DNA of 64,000 nt from Pagrus major (Eukaryota; Chordata; Actinopteri; Spariformes; Sparidae): contig NC_133237.1 of the NCBI RefSeq assembly GCF_040436345.1, forward strand, positions 22,201,749 to 22,265,748, in the 5' to 3' direction. The first letter of the stretch is position 1. The number at the start of each line of letters is the position of its first letter. Below the pieces are notes generated by a model that made no database searches, was not told the origin of the DNA, and saw nothing but the letters and a program-made list of their open reading frames with translations. This document shows, piece after piece, positions 1-14,683 of the stretch. The translations under genes and the position numbers were made by a program.

Positions 1-180
1 TTGCTGCTCACTCCAGCCTGCTCTCTACTCTTTTATTACTGTGTGAGTCTATAAGTCTTAAGGTGAACAAGCAGAATCTGATTGTATCAGTAAAAATGAC
101 TTCAGATTTAGTGATTCTTTGCATTCTCCGGGGTTTGACATGTGCATCCTGCAAACTCAGCACAGTCACCAGGTAAAATG

Positions 181-500
181 TTGGCAGGTATCAAATCACT
201 GGATATCTTCAAGGGGACCTCTGGACAGTTTCCAGTGTTTCAGCATTTGTGGCAGCAACAAACTCATATTTTTGACGAGGCCTCGGGACACGTACGGCCA
301 TGCTTGTGGCAACCACAACAGGTATTTTAAGCCAAGACCTTTTCCTCACTTTTGCCGGGTGGTTTTTGTGCCCAAACAAAAAGCACAGTGTTGTCAAAAC
401 AGAAAATATTAAAGAAAACTAAAAGAAAAGTAAAGTTGCAACATGTCCGTGGTTTGCAGAAACATACATTGCCAACATTTATTCTGCCGAATGGGCTGTG
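181..500 (+). repeat. Dispersed repeat B, fragment 1
   Basis: Shares actggatatcttcaaggg, aggtattttaagccaag, agtaaagttgcaacat and acattgccaacatttattct with the copies near 19.5-19.9 kb and 57.7-58.0 kb, in the same orientation. A fragment only, with no terminal inverted repeats seen beside it. Confidence 0.6.
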
Positions 501-3500
501 TAAACTCTATTCCATCACTTTGAGTTAATGGCAGACATTTTGACTTGTCGCAGCAGAAAAAGCACAAGTGAAATTTGTAACATTAATGATGGCTGAATTC
601 TATTTAGGTGAGCTAGTTACATGGCTCTGGTATTGTGCATGTCACTTACTGGCAAAGCTCACTGGGACACTTAACAGAGTGGAGCCATCGTTAATGTTAC
701 CGGTCACACCTGTGCTTTCCTGCTTTGACAAGTCACTGCAGGCACCGGGGAAGATTACATTTTGATTCCAAAGTTGAGATGATGACCTTAAAGTTGGGGA
801 GTTGACTCTCCCTGCTCCCTGATCGCTGTCCATCCTCCACACCTGGTCCAAACTGCACACCTCTAATCCATCAACTCATTAGCTGTATAAAATCCTGGTG
901 CCTCATCCACTCATTGCCAGGTTGTTATTTCAGCCATTATGGTCACATCTCCATCTCCCTCATCCACCTTATTTCCCTGGAAATGCTGCCAGAAAAAACC
1001 TTCCTGGAATCATTCAAAACTCCGAGTTTGTTTTCTGCATTTGGGTCCCTCAGTCCATCGTGATCAAAACAGAAGCTGGTTATACCGTCCAAATGACACT
1101 TTGGACTATCAACATGGATCCACTACATGGCTTTTAAAATAAGATCAGTGTTTAGTCTTAATATTTTTGAATGAATTCCGGCATCGGCTTTCTGCCACTG
1201 TGTCACAACACAGATATTGATTTTTTTTATAGCAGACATTTTACTTGGTAATATCAAACATTGTTGTTGTCAGGATATTATATCCACCGCAAAGAAAAGA
1301 TGAGTGATCCGTCATCACAGAGCTCATTCTGGCATCTTGCAAAAGAACGTGTTCGGAGAGACAACAGCTGAAAATGGCTCGTTAATGCACCTTTAAAACA
1401 ACGCTCTCCCAGCCTGTCATCTTCTGGGAAAATTAGAGAAAATCACTCACTGAACATTTACCTCAGATTTGAGGAGTTATCTTCTTGCGGCAGTACAGTA
1501 ATTTACATCTGAATGACTTGGTACGCACCCCCCGAATCTGAGGAAAAAAAGGTGAAAGACGTAACGAGGCTCGTCTGCTCGGTCGGCCTGTGAAACGGGC
1601 ACAGCTTAATGGCTTGTGTTTGGCAGAGACGCTCTGAAGCTATAGGAAAGCAACAAAAGAATCAATCTGAAATGCATGACAAGTTGCACTACACGGGCTC
1701 AAAATGTAAGAGGATTATTAATGTTTGCTGACATAACTGGGACTTACAGTGAGCTCCACTGGAATTGTCAGCCTTTGTGTCTTGCAGCATTGAAGTGGTT
1801 TGAATCATTAAAACTGGTCCATCAATAATATTCAGTTTGAACTAGAAAAAACGACCTTATACACAGAGAGCAAGAAAACCATAGATGTATGTTATTTATC
1901 AACAGCCTTAAGATTCAGACTCTGTTCAGAGGACTCTGAGATCGAACTTCAGACTGTAATCATTCATTTAGGACGTGTTCAGTTACAGTTAATAGCTGAG
2001 CAATGACAGTGACCTTTCTGAACCCCAAACTAAACAAATAATGTAAAGACAGAGACAGAAAACATCCTGGAGCTGCAGCTTTGCACTGGATTTGTCGTGA
2101 GGCTGGGAAACAGATTATTATAATGTTACCATCGCACTTGTGTGGATATTCAGTGTCGAGTGATGACTTACCACCAAAGTGTCAAGAACAAGTATGTGCA
2201 ATTCTGTTTTGCTGCTGATTTAGTTTTTTTTCTCTTTCTTGAAGAGAAAGTGGATGTCTCTTCTTTCTCCCAGACACGCCGACGCTTCCACACTTCTTCA
2301 AGCAGCAGAAGCTGAAGGTTTTCCGAATCTGTTTTTCTCTCACTCAAAATAAATGACTGGTGCGCTGCAGCTGGCAGCAAGAATCAGAACAGAGGAATGT
2401 TGTGAAGGCACTTCAACATTCAAGGACTACATGTTATTGTCTGTTTTAGGTCATTAAAGCACAAATCACATAATTGTTGTCACTGTCAGCTATTTTCCAA
2501 ATATTCTTATGGTATGTAAGGTCTGTTTTTCCTGCTTTTCAGACAGGCAGTGGTCTCGGTTAGAGTTACTTTGGTATGAAAATAAACTTGTTTTTGTCAA
2601 AGTTACATTATCATATCATAGTGGAGCAGATAAAAGCCTGGATTGTTTTAAATACCTTTCTGTACCAGTGCGTTCAAAAACTGCTATAGTTGGAAACTGG
2701 AGATTTAGTCAGTAGATGACAAAATTGCAATAAAAGAATACAAATATAAAAGAAATGTTGTCATCTCAGTTTTAGTTAATGGTGCAACTGTGATTTTTTA
2801 TTTCATTAAAATAACAACTTTGATTCAATTACAAAACAACAATTCAAGAAAATTAAGAAACATAAGCAAAGGTGAAGTTCACAGTGCTTTAACAGAACTA
2901 GAAATATTGTGTAGGAAGAGGTTTTCACAAAAGAAAATGGAACCAAGTGCAGAGAAAAAAGATGTTTTTCCTTTTTTTTTTCAAACTAAGAACGCATTAG
3001 AGCAAATAAAGGGGGATGATGTGGGTGGAAAGGTGTGATTCATGGGCCCCAGCAGATACAGTGTGTCCTGGCTTCTTGTTAAATGTTGTGAAAATGGATA
3101 GTGGCCTTTCAAAAAACCCCAGAACTCTGTCATGCATTCTTGCACTGAGGAGAGTTGAGCCTCTTTGCCAAAGACTCCCAAGACAAAACGATATGTCAGA
3201 ACTGTGGCCCCACACGGTTCATCATGTAAAGGTCACACATATTGCTGCATGGAGGGGCCTGATGAGCATCCAAAGAGAGAGACCATGTTGCAATTTAACA
3301 CGAAGACTCAGTTTGGTGTAGATTATTACAAAACAGCACTCGGTCTTAAAGCTTCAGTAAACCATATTTCACAGTGCGATGTGCTGTCTTGTCCTACTTT
3401 TTAAAAAGGCTGAGTCTGTAATTTCCCCATTTGGTGACCTTGAGCCGGCCTGCCAACTCAGTCACAGATAACACACCAAGTTTGAACTCAGTATAATGAG

Positions 3501-6208
3501 ATGTTACAAACTGAAACGCTGACGTCGTCATTCTTCAGCCACAAACTATGAAGAAGGGGACATCAGAAGCATCCCTTGAGACAAGGCGTCATTTGAAGGG
3601 TGTTAAACTCAAAAAACTTATTTTACATACTTATCTACAGTCAGTGGTGGACTCAGGAGGAAAATGTGTAAAAACTGAATGAATTCCGATGTTAAAAAAT
3701 GTATTTTTGATAACTGTATTAATGAATTCTGTAACAACTACTTAAATGAATACATTTTGCAAATCATCCTTATTGTTTCCTGGATGCTGAGAACAAATTT
3801 CATCCCAGTCCAGTGAAAAATAGGCAAATGAGGCTTAGAATACACAAACAAACAAAAAAAAAATCACAAAAAAATAATTAAATTTAGTTTTGAGGCTCAT
3901 ATTGAAAGTATTTGGAGTGCAGCTATATGATTTTTCAAGGTCCTTGAAGTGTCCCTTATCCAAAATACAAGCAATGATAACCACATTTTACTTTGAATCA
4001 ATATACTCACCATCACTAATAACAACAAAAATAAACACAACATTTTTCATGCTTATTTTCATGCGCATGAGTCATGCTTTTGTGTGCAATGTCAAAACAT
4101 CAAAAGTTTACCGAGGGCGGTTGGCAGCATGACTTGAGAAATTTACTGACTAACTCCTAGCTAATGTTGGAGTGACCTTCCTGCTATGCCAGGACCTGCA
4201 TATCAGGATGTCAGAACAGAAAAGAGAAGAAAAGATGGAGCTGGCAAGAACTTTAGACCCAAATAATAATGTGGTTTTCTAACTTTTTCAGTCTGTGTCT
4301 AGCAAAGAGGTAGCTCATGTGTGTGAGGTGCCGACACCTTTGAGACGTAGGGAACAATTAACTGGTGTCTACAGTGTCATCCTGGTAGTTTTGGTGTGAT
4401 TTCCTGAGGTTTCTGCAGTGGTGGTGTCTGCTGTCACCTCAACAAACAAGCAAACAGCAGCTGGTTTGTGGCACCGAAAATGTAATTTCTGCAAAGATTA
4501 TGCTGTGTTTTCTCAAATGTTACAGTTAACTCTGATAATCCACAGACGTAATTGTTTAATTAAAAACAAATTGCCACCAAGGCACGTCTATTAACGTCTA
4601 CTTCCATGCCGCGAGGATGCTAACATATGCGTTAATGATAACACTGAAAGGTGACACTTCTGCTTATTTCCAATCACACCAACGCTGTGTGAAAGGGGAG
4701 GCAGAAGTGAGTAAAATCTAAACCGAACCAGTTACAAAAATAGAGACGTTAAAGTGATGCAAACTTTTATGTTTTAGCCGCTTAGCTGGCATTCGTAATG
4801 AGAGAACTAACACTGGTAGCCCATTAAGGAATAAATATTGTTCCATATTTAGAAATACATCACAAATACATCCAACAGAGGTTGTCCATCAGGATGGAAC
4901 TGCATACACTTGCATCAAAATCTAACAATTGCACGCGAGAACAAACGGCACGGTGTTTGCAAGATGCCATCCTTGTGGTTCTTATTCAAAATAGATTAGA
5001 GCATGATAATGCACCGCAGGGTTATGAGATGTCACTGAATCAGCAATGTTTGAAATCACGAGCCTTCAGTAGAACTGCCTTAAACTTCAAAGGGAATCAG
5101 AGCAGCACTGTAGGTTTTGATCACTGGAGACAATTGATCTTTAGTGCTCAAAGAATATTCATGCTTCAGGCTTCCCTAAGAAACATTTCAAACAACGTGC
5201 CATGAAGTGTGTGATTGCAATATCAATGGCGAGAAATATGCAAATAAATCACCCGTCCCACGATAATACAGTACAGTATCTACTGGGATTGGTCTGTTTT
5301 TTCTTTCCATTACTAAGCCATTTCCCGCACCGTAGCCGTCAGCCCCGGACAGTCTGTGGATTTAATCAGCTGGATGGGCGCTTGGCAACACAGGCAGGTA
5401 CAGTTAGCGCTCTGAGGCAGTAAAGGTGACAGCTTTATTTGTATGTATAAGCTTTCAGGTCTGCGACACTGAGATTCATGCATTTAGAATCAAGTCAAGC
5501 TTTTGGAACAATTTGTGTGTTTAAAATCCTCTCATATACACGATGGACAGACTGATCCTCGCTCAGGCAATTCAGCAATATACATTCTGTGGGTGTTCCT
5601 CACAGACTCAGTCCACTAAAGATTTGGGTGTGATACTGCTGTACATCATATTATGTGAACTGAGAAAGCATTTGAGCTTTTTAGACTGTTTAAGAAGAGC
5701 ACTTCTCCACAGGTTCTAATCAATTATGACAGCAATTGTATTTATTTTAGCTACAGCAAGAGAGAAGGTTCATCCTGGAAATCACAAAGAAACTGTGAAA
5801 GTGAGGGTGTGACGGTGTTATTTCAGCGTGGAATTGTTGGTGCGAACACAAAGTCCCAACCCGTACTCTGCCACTGAATGTATCCTTTATTTTCCTTCCT
5901 TTTTCATCATTAGCCAGGGCCAGAGGCATCATATTATATTATATTATATTATATTGTAATGTTTGGCACAAACATCCTCTTGGACTCATGTGATGCAGGT
6001 CACTGTGACCTCAATTTTTAACCTCAAAGTTCAAGGTTAAAAAAGGTTAAAATGTATTTTACAATTGTTTGAATGCATTCAGTTAAAAGAGTCCCAAATA
6101 TGTTACAATCCCAGCGTCCCTTAAAACCTGCTGTCCAGTGTGGGTGTAGCAGAGAAAAGGTGGCAGCTTGTCAGTCTCCCCCTCACTGCTGCCTGATATA
6201 CCACCGTC
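501..6208. other. Intergenic DNA, no gene recognised
   Basis: About 5.7 kb of AT-rich sequence with short chance frames only. No splice-bounded frame matched a known protein. A (ATATT)5 repeat is at 5931. Confidence 0.5.
5931..5955 (+). repeat. (ATATT)5 pentanucleotide repeat
   Basis: Five perfect tandem units of ATATT. Confidence 0.95.
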
Positions 6209-6548
6209 CTCTCCCCACACCTCTGCCTTCTTTTCCCTCTGTTTCTTTTGTTCTGTGCCAGTCTCCTCATCTTTAACCTTTAGCTCAGGTGGTTGGTCCC
6301 ACCTGTCGAACCATGCCATTGGTCCCTTGCGCCATTCTCAGATAACCAATTGGTGGTCGCCAGTGCCTGTTACAAAATCAAGAGATCTACCAGGTGCAGG
6401 TTATCAGGCAATCAAATGAGTGAAGGGGAGTGCAGACATCAAGCAGTGACAGGAAGTGCAGACACAAACCAAGCTGCAACAATAAAAGCATGCAATAAAA
6501 CAAACAAACTCATGCAAATAAAAACACAGCACACAACAATATAAAATA
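6209..6548 (+). repeat. Dispersed repeat A, copy 1
   Basis: About 340 bp matching 16955-17274 almost base for base. Shared blocks include ctccccacacctctgcc, gtcccacctgtcgaacc, aaccaattggtggtcgccag, tgttacaaaatcaagagatc and acaggaagtgcagacac. The orientation is the same and the copies are ~10.7 kb apart. A B-box-like ggttcgac is present on the minus strand, but no full tRNA head was found, so SINE origin is only a possibility. Confidence 0.8.
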
Positions 6549-9500
6549 ATTTAAAACAGTCACTTCTGCCCTTTGACGTGTGTGTGAAGCATCCTTGTTT
6601 TGCAATTTGCAGCTTCTCCATCCTCTGTCAGAATCAGCTTTACTGGACAAACGTGAGCACATACAAGGACTTTGACTTTTTTTTCTTTTGCATAATGAAT
6701 CTATACACTAATAGACATACAGCAGCAGTCCAGAACAAGCTCATTAGTTTTGTTGATATTCAGCTTCTGGTGATTGTTGTTGCACCAAATAGTCTTTAAG
6801 TTAGTATTGAAATTATTCACTAGAATTAAACATGTCGATATAATAGTTCCATTTCACCAAGAACTACACTTAATGCGTCTTTATTAAATTCCTACAACGT
6901 CTTCTCTACATAAGCTGTATAATGAGTCTGGACAGACACGAATGTTAACAGCTGGTACCTTCTATTTGCTTATTTTCATCACATCAGTAACCTCTGTGCA
7001 CTAGCTGGCATGTAATGATGCAGTGTCATCTTGTGCCTCAGTCTAGGGTGACTGAGTGAGTTATAGCATCTTCAGAAAGAGTTTCAGGTCAGGGTCAGAC
7101 TTCACTTCAGTCCAGAACCTCCTCCACACAGGGCAATGAAGTCAGCCAGCAGAGTCTGTGCCCTTTGTGATGTCGGGTTGGATTTCGTTCGGAGGCCAAG
7201 GAAGCCTAGCTTGAACCTTGACTCAATTCATGTCCACAAAGAAAAAGCTTCTGGCAAACTCCCTGACGACTTTATCATCACTATTAAACATGTTCGGAGA
7301 AAAGGGACAGGCTGGAGGAGTTGTAAATCCACTCCACAGTCTGTGCACCAAACCCTCGCTCCAGTTGGTGTGAATGAAAATGTCTCAAGTTGAATGAGAG
7401 CTTGAACCAAACCATTCAGAAACCAAATGGCCCCGTCTTATCATTTAGATTAATTAATATCTAATCTAATATTTTAGAGAAGGTGTTGGATTTGCGACAC
7501 CTGAACAAACACAAAAGCAGCTCTTACTTTATGAACACAAAGAGAAACAGAGTCCCTGATTTAAAATAATCCGGCAGATGCAAATGTGATGAAAACGACG
7601 CCAATCGGAGGGTAATTGAATATTTATGCATCACACAAACTGGCCTGGAGGAACAATCAGAAGGCTCTGCTGAATCTGATAGCAGCTCTGTGACTGCACA
7701 GCACCAGCCACACACACAAGCTGCTCACTTGCACTGGTTTCACACTTCTGATTGCACAAGTGGTGTGACTTGCAGCGTGCATGATGAATTTAGGTGTTAG
7801 GTTTTTTTTTTCAACCCTTGTGTCCTCACCAAAATCACTGGCATCCTTCCTGCTGAGAGGAGGGAGAGCTGCCGACTCCCACGGAGAGGAATCCAGAGGC
7901 AGAGAGGACACAGAGTGCTGAGCGTAGGGACGTTTTATTATGCGCCGTGTGGCCCCACATGGGCTGGACAAAAGTGGTCATGATACTGACTGACAATTCC
8001 TGAGACTTACCCTCCAGCCCCAATCTAATAATCTCCATACCAGGAATGGTGGGAAGACTTTTAAACAAATTTACAACCAGGAGAGGAGTGGATTTCTTTT
8101 TCTTTCTTTTTTTTTGCTCTGATTGAACATCAGTTGATTCCTCACTGATAGGGAATATATAAGTGGAGAAAATCCACATCAAATATCTATTAGTGCAGAA
8201 GAAGAAGAAGAAGATCAAGCTGCGCTTCCACCAGGGAAGAAGAAATCTGCTGGCACTAGTTATATTGATGAATATTTTCTCATTGCAACTGTAAATGCCT
8301 CCAATCAAACTGCATTCATCCTTGTTTGAATCCCCAGAGGCTAATGATCATGATTGAGCTTAATCGTCCAGCAACGCTGAAGCATTTCTAGCATCATAGT
8401 TGCATCTAATTCAAGCGCAACTTTTAATTCCCATTTAACCTCCCACTCATTCAATCCTGTGCAAATTACTGTACAGGAAATTGGCCTTGAAACAGTTTTA
8501 GCTCCATTAGAATTGTGACTTCTCTTATGAAGACATATTTTATATTATAACAACTGTTTAAAAGTTTATATATTGACCATAAAAGCAACATGGGAGGTTA
8601 GAAGTGTGACCATCAAACCATCAACTCAACTAAAGAGCAGTTATTTTACAGTATTTATAGTTTAGTATCTAATTAATCATTTTTTAAAAAAATCATAAAT
8701 TGCTTAATCACAAGCTTATATCTTTAGAATCTGACTCTAGATTCTATCTAATGTGAAAAATATTGTACATTAAAAGAGACTTAAAATATCTTTATGTTTG
8801 CATCAACACTGTCTGGACTGTCTCAACCCCATGTTATAGTGTGTTATAAACCATTTGTTAAATCATTGTATACCATTTATAAATGCTAAATAGCATTAAG
8901 GCAAGACACTATAGGTGAAACTAGAAAAAATTGAAAATTGCATGGTGAAAGCAAGCTATAGGGAACCAATCCTAACACCTGTGGTGTTATTAGTTTATAG
9001 CCATATGGTGCAATCAACATTTACTTCATGATAATATGTTAAAGCCAAAGCATGTTCATTTAAATATGCAAATAATGCATTATCTCAATAAATATATGGT
9101 AATTTGCCCAAAATCTTGAAATTGATCACTGCATTCAAAACAAACAAAATTACAATGTGTGTAATTACAAAGTAATTACAAAGTGTAATTACCAGATAAA
9201 GCGATACGATCAACAGGAGCATGCAGAACAATACGATGAACCTCAGCCATTTAGAATTCCACCTGCAAATGAATGTAAATGATCACCTGCCACCTTTCCT
9301 CCAGTGTTTCCTGGTTGCAGAAGCATTAAAATGAGGCTCAAACCCTCATTGAAACCAATGAAAGTGAGATTCTTTGACTGCTGCTTCGGGCTATGTGGGC
9401 AGACCATTCCCACTCGCACACGGCACAGTCTGCACATCACAAACATCATTATTACAATTCGGATTATGAGTGTAATGTTTTGCTTTGGTTTCCAGTTACA

Positions 9501-12500
9501 GTAATTACCACAGATTAACCTGTGTGGCTGCAGGCGGCGTGAGTGGTTTGACAATGAAACCTCATTATCTAAAATTAAAGGCTGCAGCAGCAACATGAGC
9601 AGGAAATATATTATTCTGTGTTGCTATTGTTTTGTGAGAGCTTGGTCGGATGCTTGACAGGCGTTACGTCTCCTTTTAGGAGTGGCGAAGATGAGAAAAC
9701 ACTCCTTTCTTCCGCGGGACGTCTTGCTCTAGTGTAGCGTTAAAGAACGGCAACAGTCTGGTAAATAACATGTCCAAGTGACACGCTGTTCGCTGGTGTG
9801 TTCGACAGGCCACCGCCCTCAGAAACACTCGAGTGTATCCCCACCCCGGCCCTGTCAGATTGAAGCTGAAAACAAACATGAATCAAGGCACTGAGGCGAA
9901 CAGTCTTCTATAAGTAGGTGGACGTAGGTTGTCTTTTCATTGATTTTTCATCAAAAGTTCATGTTATTACAAAGAGATGAGAGCGGGGCATTGTGCAGAA
10001 GATTCGTTTGAACTGTCCAGGCTGCAGCATCATGTCTTAATTTATTAGAGGTATAAAACAGCTTGTTTGATGTTCAGAATAGTGTGCAGAGCTGCTAACT
10101 GATAGATTCATGGTCATTACTTTAATGATTGTCATTTTTACAAAGCGAGGGACGTGAGGTTTGCACAACAGATCAGCCAACTGTTGTGTGAAAAATGTGT
10201 GAGATTTTACATCTAAGGCACACATCCTGAGAATATCTAAAAACACAGCTGGCTCGTGTGTACGCTCGCAAGAAACGAACTCCAACCAAGACACATCTGA
10301 AACAATATAGGAAGACACATACAGTATCAATGGGCTGTTAACTTTCCTGATGGTGTGGCAAACACCCTCCAGCTTGGCAGATAAAAAAGATTTACGGCAG
10401 CTTCTAATTCGCATCGCAGCCTCGTCCAAACTGGCCGCTCTCCTTCTTTATTATTGAGTATGATGGTGTGCATCACCTAAACAAACTGCAGCTGTGTAAG
10501 CTTGAATTTATTCCTGCTTTTCCTACATATGAAACGATCAGAGGGCAAGTCGCTGCCTATGGAAAATCATCGAATAGCTCCTGCTGAGCCAAAACAGTCA
10601 GAGGATAAGAGCTCTTTCACTGTGAAATGATAAAAATACTCCTGAACCTCTGTTTGCAGAAAGGAGAGGAGATCAATAACAATCAACACTCTGATTAGAA
10701 GAAAGGGCCTATCTTGTTTGGATTGCCTTACATCAGATCTTTGCGAGTATTCAGGCTTGTGTGCTACCAATGTTTGGACAAATAAAAGCAGACATGTTTC
10801 ACTCAGTCAGAGGTAACTGATATAAAGCCTCTGCCTTTTTCTCTGTTGCAGAAAACAAAGGTTTTCTCATCTAAACCTCCTCGCTCACAGGGGAAATGGT
10901 GTTGTTTTATTATTTGGCAAGATGCTTTTTGTTGCTGAGGTGTAATATTTTATAAACCTGTCGTACGCCTAGAGAGAGTGTTTGGGCAAAACTGTAGGTA
11001 TCTCACACGCTCACCTGTCCCCTATGCAGCAGCAGAGTGTGAGGATCAGTTCATCCATAGCTGCTGAGCGAGGAATATTCTCAGAGATCCAGAGCGACTT
11101 TAAAGACGGTGGCAGATCAGCCGAGAACTGCAGATGAGAGATGAAAGGAGGGAGGGAGAGATGAGGGGGGGAGACCGGAGGAGAGACAGAAAGAGATAGA
11201 GTGAGTTGAGAAGTTAATATCTCCCACACGACATATCCCGCATATCACCCAAGTGAAATAACAGCAAGTCCATCAATGCAAATATGCACAATTACTGCGA
11301 GCGTTGAGCTACTTGATATTTTAAACGTGTCACAGGGATTTTCAGCTTGAACCTGAGACTGTGGTGGAAGTCTCAGAATAACCAGCTGCTGTCTTGTGAA
11401 AGGATCAACCTAATGATCTTCTTAATATTAAAAACGCATTCATTATTCTGCATAGTGGAGCAGGAGGATCTGCTCTCAAACAGGCTTAATACTGAGCAAC
11501 TGATTCCCAATTTGAGTCAGAAGAAAAGCTCCCTGTAGTCTCTCCTAATGTATGAAAACGGTTCTGAGAACTACCCAGTGATTTCGGTGTATTTACCTTC
11601 CTGTCCTCATTAGCATTCTTTTTGCTCTCTGTAAGCTGCAGGTCATTACACTGCCTGATGTTAAATCCAACAGCGCATTGTGTTCTTTAACACATTTAAA
11701 TAAATAAATTGCCGCAATTAAACAGAAACACCAGTTCGACTTCAGCCCCCGGAGCTCGGAGCCATATTTCATGCTACATTCATCTATTCGGCTGCTGTGT
11801 GAACAGAAAATAGATACCGTATTAACATGTACGGCCATATTGCTCTCAGCAGCCCACGCTGACCTCTGAGCGTTTGGTCTCACCTCAATAACAGGGTTTA
11901 TATTTCAAATATATCCAGCTGTCGGCTCAGATACTCACCGGGTGATGAGGTATTAAATGGCATAATATGATTAGTAAAAAGAAACATCTGCTTTAAATAT
12001 AAACCTGATTATAGAAGCATGGATGTAACATTCCTCCTCTTATTTTCTCTTCCTGGTTATGTATGATGATGATAAAGAAGTAAGTCCACACCTCTGTTTC
12101 AAATATATTTCTCTGTATCTTATAATAAAACCAGTGGTGATTTACGACACAATGAACCAGCACTGAAAAGATAAAAAAAGGCTTTATAATCATCACTTTT
12201 TGTGTTAGATAGCGCACAGTCAGCTAGCAGAATATCTTTAACCTATTTCCACTTTTGCATACAACAGCATCCAAAAGATAAATATGTCCTACAGCCTCTT
12301 CAGTTTTCCTCGATGACAACTGATTCTGTTCAATTCCCTCTTTTCTTCTTTATTAAAAGACCGGAGGAGTACAGGTCCAACCAGCCTCTGAAGCTTCAAT
12401 ATAACACCCTCTCCTGCCACTTCCTTCCCCTAAATTAAGATTAATTACAGAATAGACCAATATGCTGAAATGGGAAATTATATGCTCCCAGGAACCGGGC

Positions 12501-13529
12501 TTTACAGATGCTCTGTCTCAGTTAGTGGAACAGCTTTTAGATTGCACTCACATATCCTTATGCTGAGCACAGCAGGGACAGGATTGACTGTGTGGCTGTA
12601 TTCTGCGGGCTTGATAATACCTGGCGGAGGGGTCGCAGGATATGATGACACTGATTAAAGCCGCTGTTATTGCATGTCAGGTGCGGTTGAATTCCCCTTA
12701 TTTTTGTAATCAGTCGTTACGCACGCCGAGACAATACACAGCCTGCCTCTGTGTGACTCGACGCACATCTGGATGTCTTACAGATTACAGTATGTGCTGA
12801 CTGAAGGAGCCTTGTAAATCACACAGATATGTGTTTTTGCTGTTGCTTAGAAAGATACGCCACTTATTCACAAGTGTTCACAATCCAGTTGCCAGAATAT
12901 GTTGGCAATGTATGACTCTCCAAACCATGAAAGTGTGCAATTTAAAACATTGTGTTATGGTCTATGTTTAGGCACATAAAATGCCAACATTTTCTTCTGC
13001 TGACTGGGCTGGTATTCAGAATATTCAATAACTGCAGTGGAAACAAGTTTTGATGTCAACATTTATGTACCACCTTGTATGTTGGTACGGTAAACTTGTT
13101 ATCTAAACATCCATTTACAGGGCAACAATAATTTGGAGTCGTGTTCCTGAACACCTGGTGAATGAAAGTCCAATATCCACTATCTTACCTCTGTTTGGTC
13201 TTCACCAACTGCTCACCAACTGCTCCACTATGTTCACCAACTAGTCTCTGAATGTGTCTGTCTGCCATTTGATACTGAGCAGGTCGTGTACAAAGGGTTT
13301 ATGAGCCTGCTGTCACTAAAAATGACACTATTGGATTGATGAGAGTAAACAGTGCATTTGCTTGTCAGAAACTGAGTTGAAACTCACTATAAAACCGACG
13401 GGGTGATAATTCTGTGTCAGCTCATCGCTTTCATAGTGTCACATTGTTAGCACATTGTCATTTGAGTCATTATTAGAAAAATAACAATTATAGCCGCTTT
13501 AAGTAAATATAACAATATAAATATATATG
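6549..13529. other. Intergenic DNA, no confirmed gene
   Basis: AT-rich with scattered short frames. Two open minus-strand stretches with good splice sites (7830-7963 and 11015-11127) are treated as candidates in the findings. Nothing else is supported. Confidence 0.45.
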
Positions 13530-13640
13530 CATTTCAATTCTACAGAAGTCTAAAAGTAAATGATGTTAGTAAATGTAGTTATTATGTAGAATGGCCCATT
13601 CATAGTATTATATTTCCTATCATATTATCATATTGTTATA
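13530..13640 (+). repeat. Fragment of the same teleost repeat family
   Basis: The block gttattatgtagaatggccc followed by attcatagtattatatttcc matches a frequent internal block of the aagtaaaagta-type fish repeat (from memory). It is short and diverged, with no flanks that identify a full copy. Confidence 0.35.
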
Positions 13641-13840
13641 ATTGATTTGTTTACGTGCAAGCAGCACGGAGGTGAAGCATATTGTACGTACTCAACTGTT
13701 TCATATTTTTACATCCCACAGCTGGCAAATAATGATCTCATGTGCAGTTTGTCCAAAGTTTTTCCCGTCTGTGTCACGTTAGCCTCCCTGAGAAAAAAAG
13801 GAATCGTATGTTTCCATGGTAACATAACTTTACTTTGTCC

Positions 13841-13845
<5 letters not shown>

Positions 13846-13876
<31 letters not shown>
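13846..13876 (+). repeat. Poly(T) run, 31 bases
   Basis: Uninterrupted T run. It could be the tail of a minus-strand retroposed copy, but no recognisable body was found next to it. Confidence 0.95.
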
Positions 13877-13879
<3 letters not shown>

Positions 13880-14683
13880 TGTTTTAGCAAAGTCTTAGGA
13901 GTTTCAAGTTTTAACTATAACTGTTGAAATTCTTGCATCACATTGCACATCAGTATTGGCTGCATGTTTTTCAAAGTCCATTTTAGGCGTTTAGCTGATT
14001 TTATTCAGACTGCAACAGAAGAAGTGGGGAACGGTCGTCTTGCCGCTCTGCCACAGAGCTGATTTCTGCCACAACCCTGGTTTATTGTTATCGCAACAAA
14101 ATGTGTCACTTGACAAGTACAGCAGCACGAAACAGGCACAGTAAAATAAGATTACAAGTGTAATATTTTTGTTATATGTGCCCTCCCTGCTGCACACATG
14201 CATCACCACCAACCAGCGGCTGCAGGCTTCTCTTTGCAGCCATTACAGTATTGGCATCAAAGGAACTGTTTTGCAGGAAAAGGTTTCACCGGCATGTATC
14301 GGCTCAGCCACACAATCTCCCACTGTGAACATCACCAGAGTAAGAATTCATGCTGGGAAAGCTGAGGGAGGGCCCGGAGAGGAGTAGCACCTGGTATGTT
14401 ATGTACTGTAAGGACCTCATTGTTCAACATGCAGCTCTGTGTGGTGTGCTTTGCGGCCTGTGAGGCATTATGACTGTGTTCGATTCTCTCACCACGGATG
14501 GATGATGGACACTGGTGCTATGTTGCGCAAGTGCACATGGGAAATGCAGTTCTTCTCCTGAGATGTGATCAACAGCTGTGTTCCTTACTGCATATTTTTT
14601 CTTCTTACTTTCAGTATGTACTGCAGCTGACCTCACATAGTACGTACCATTGCACGCATTATGCATACAATACATACGGTTAC

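Noticed and set aside
10037..10429. 130-codon minus-strand open frame
   Set aside because: No splice-site support, no conserved motif, and ordinary AT-rich composition; most likely chance.
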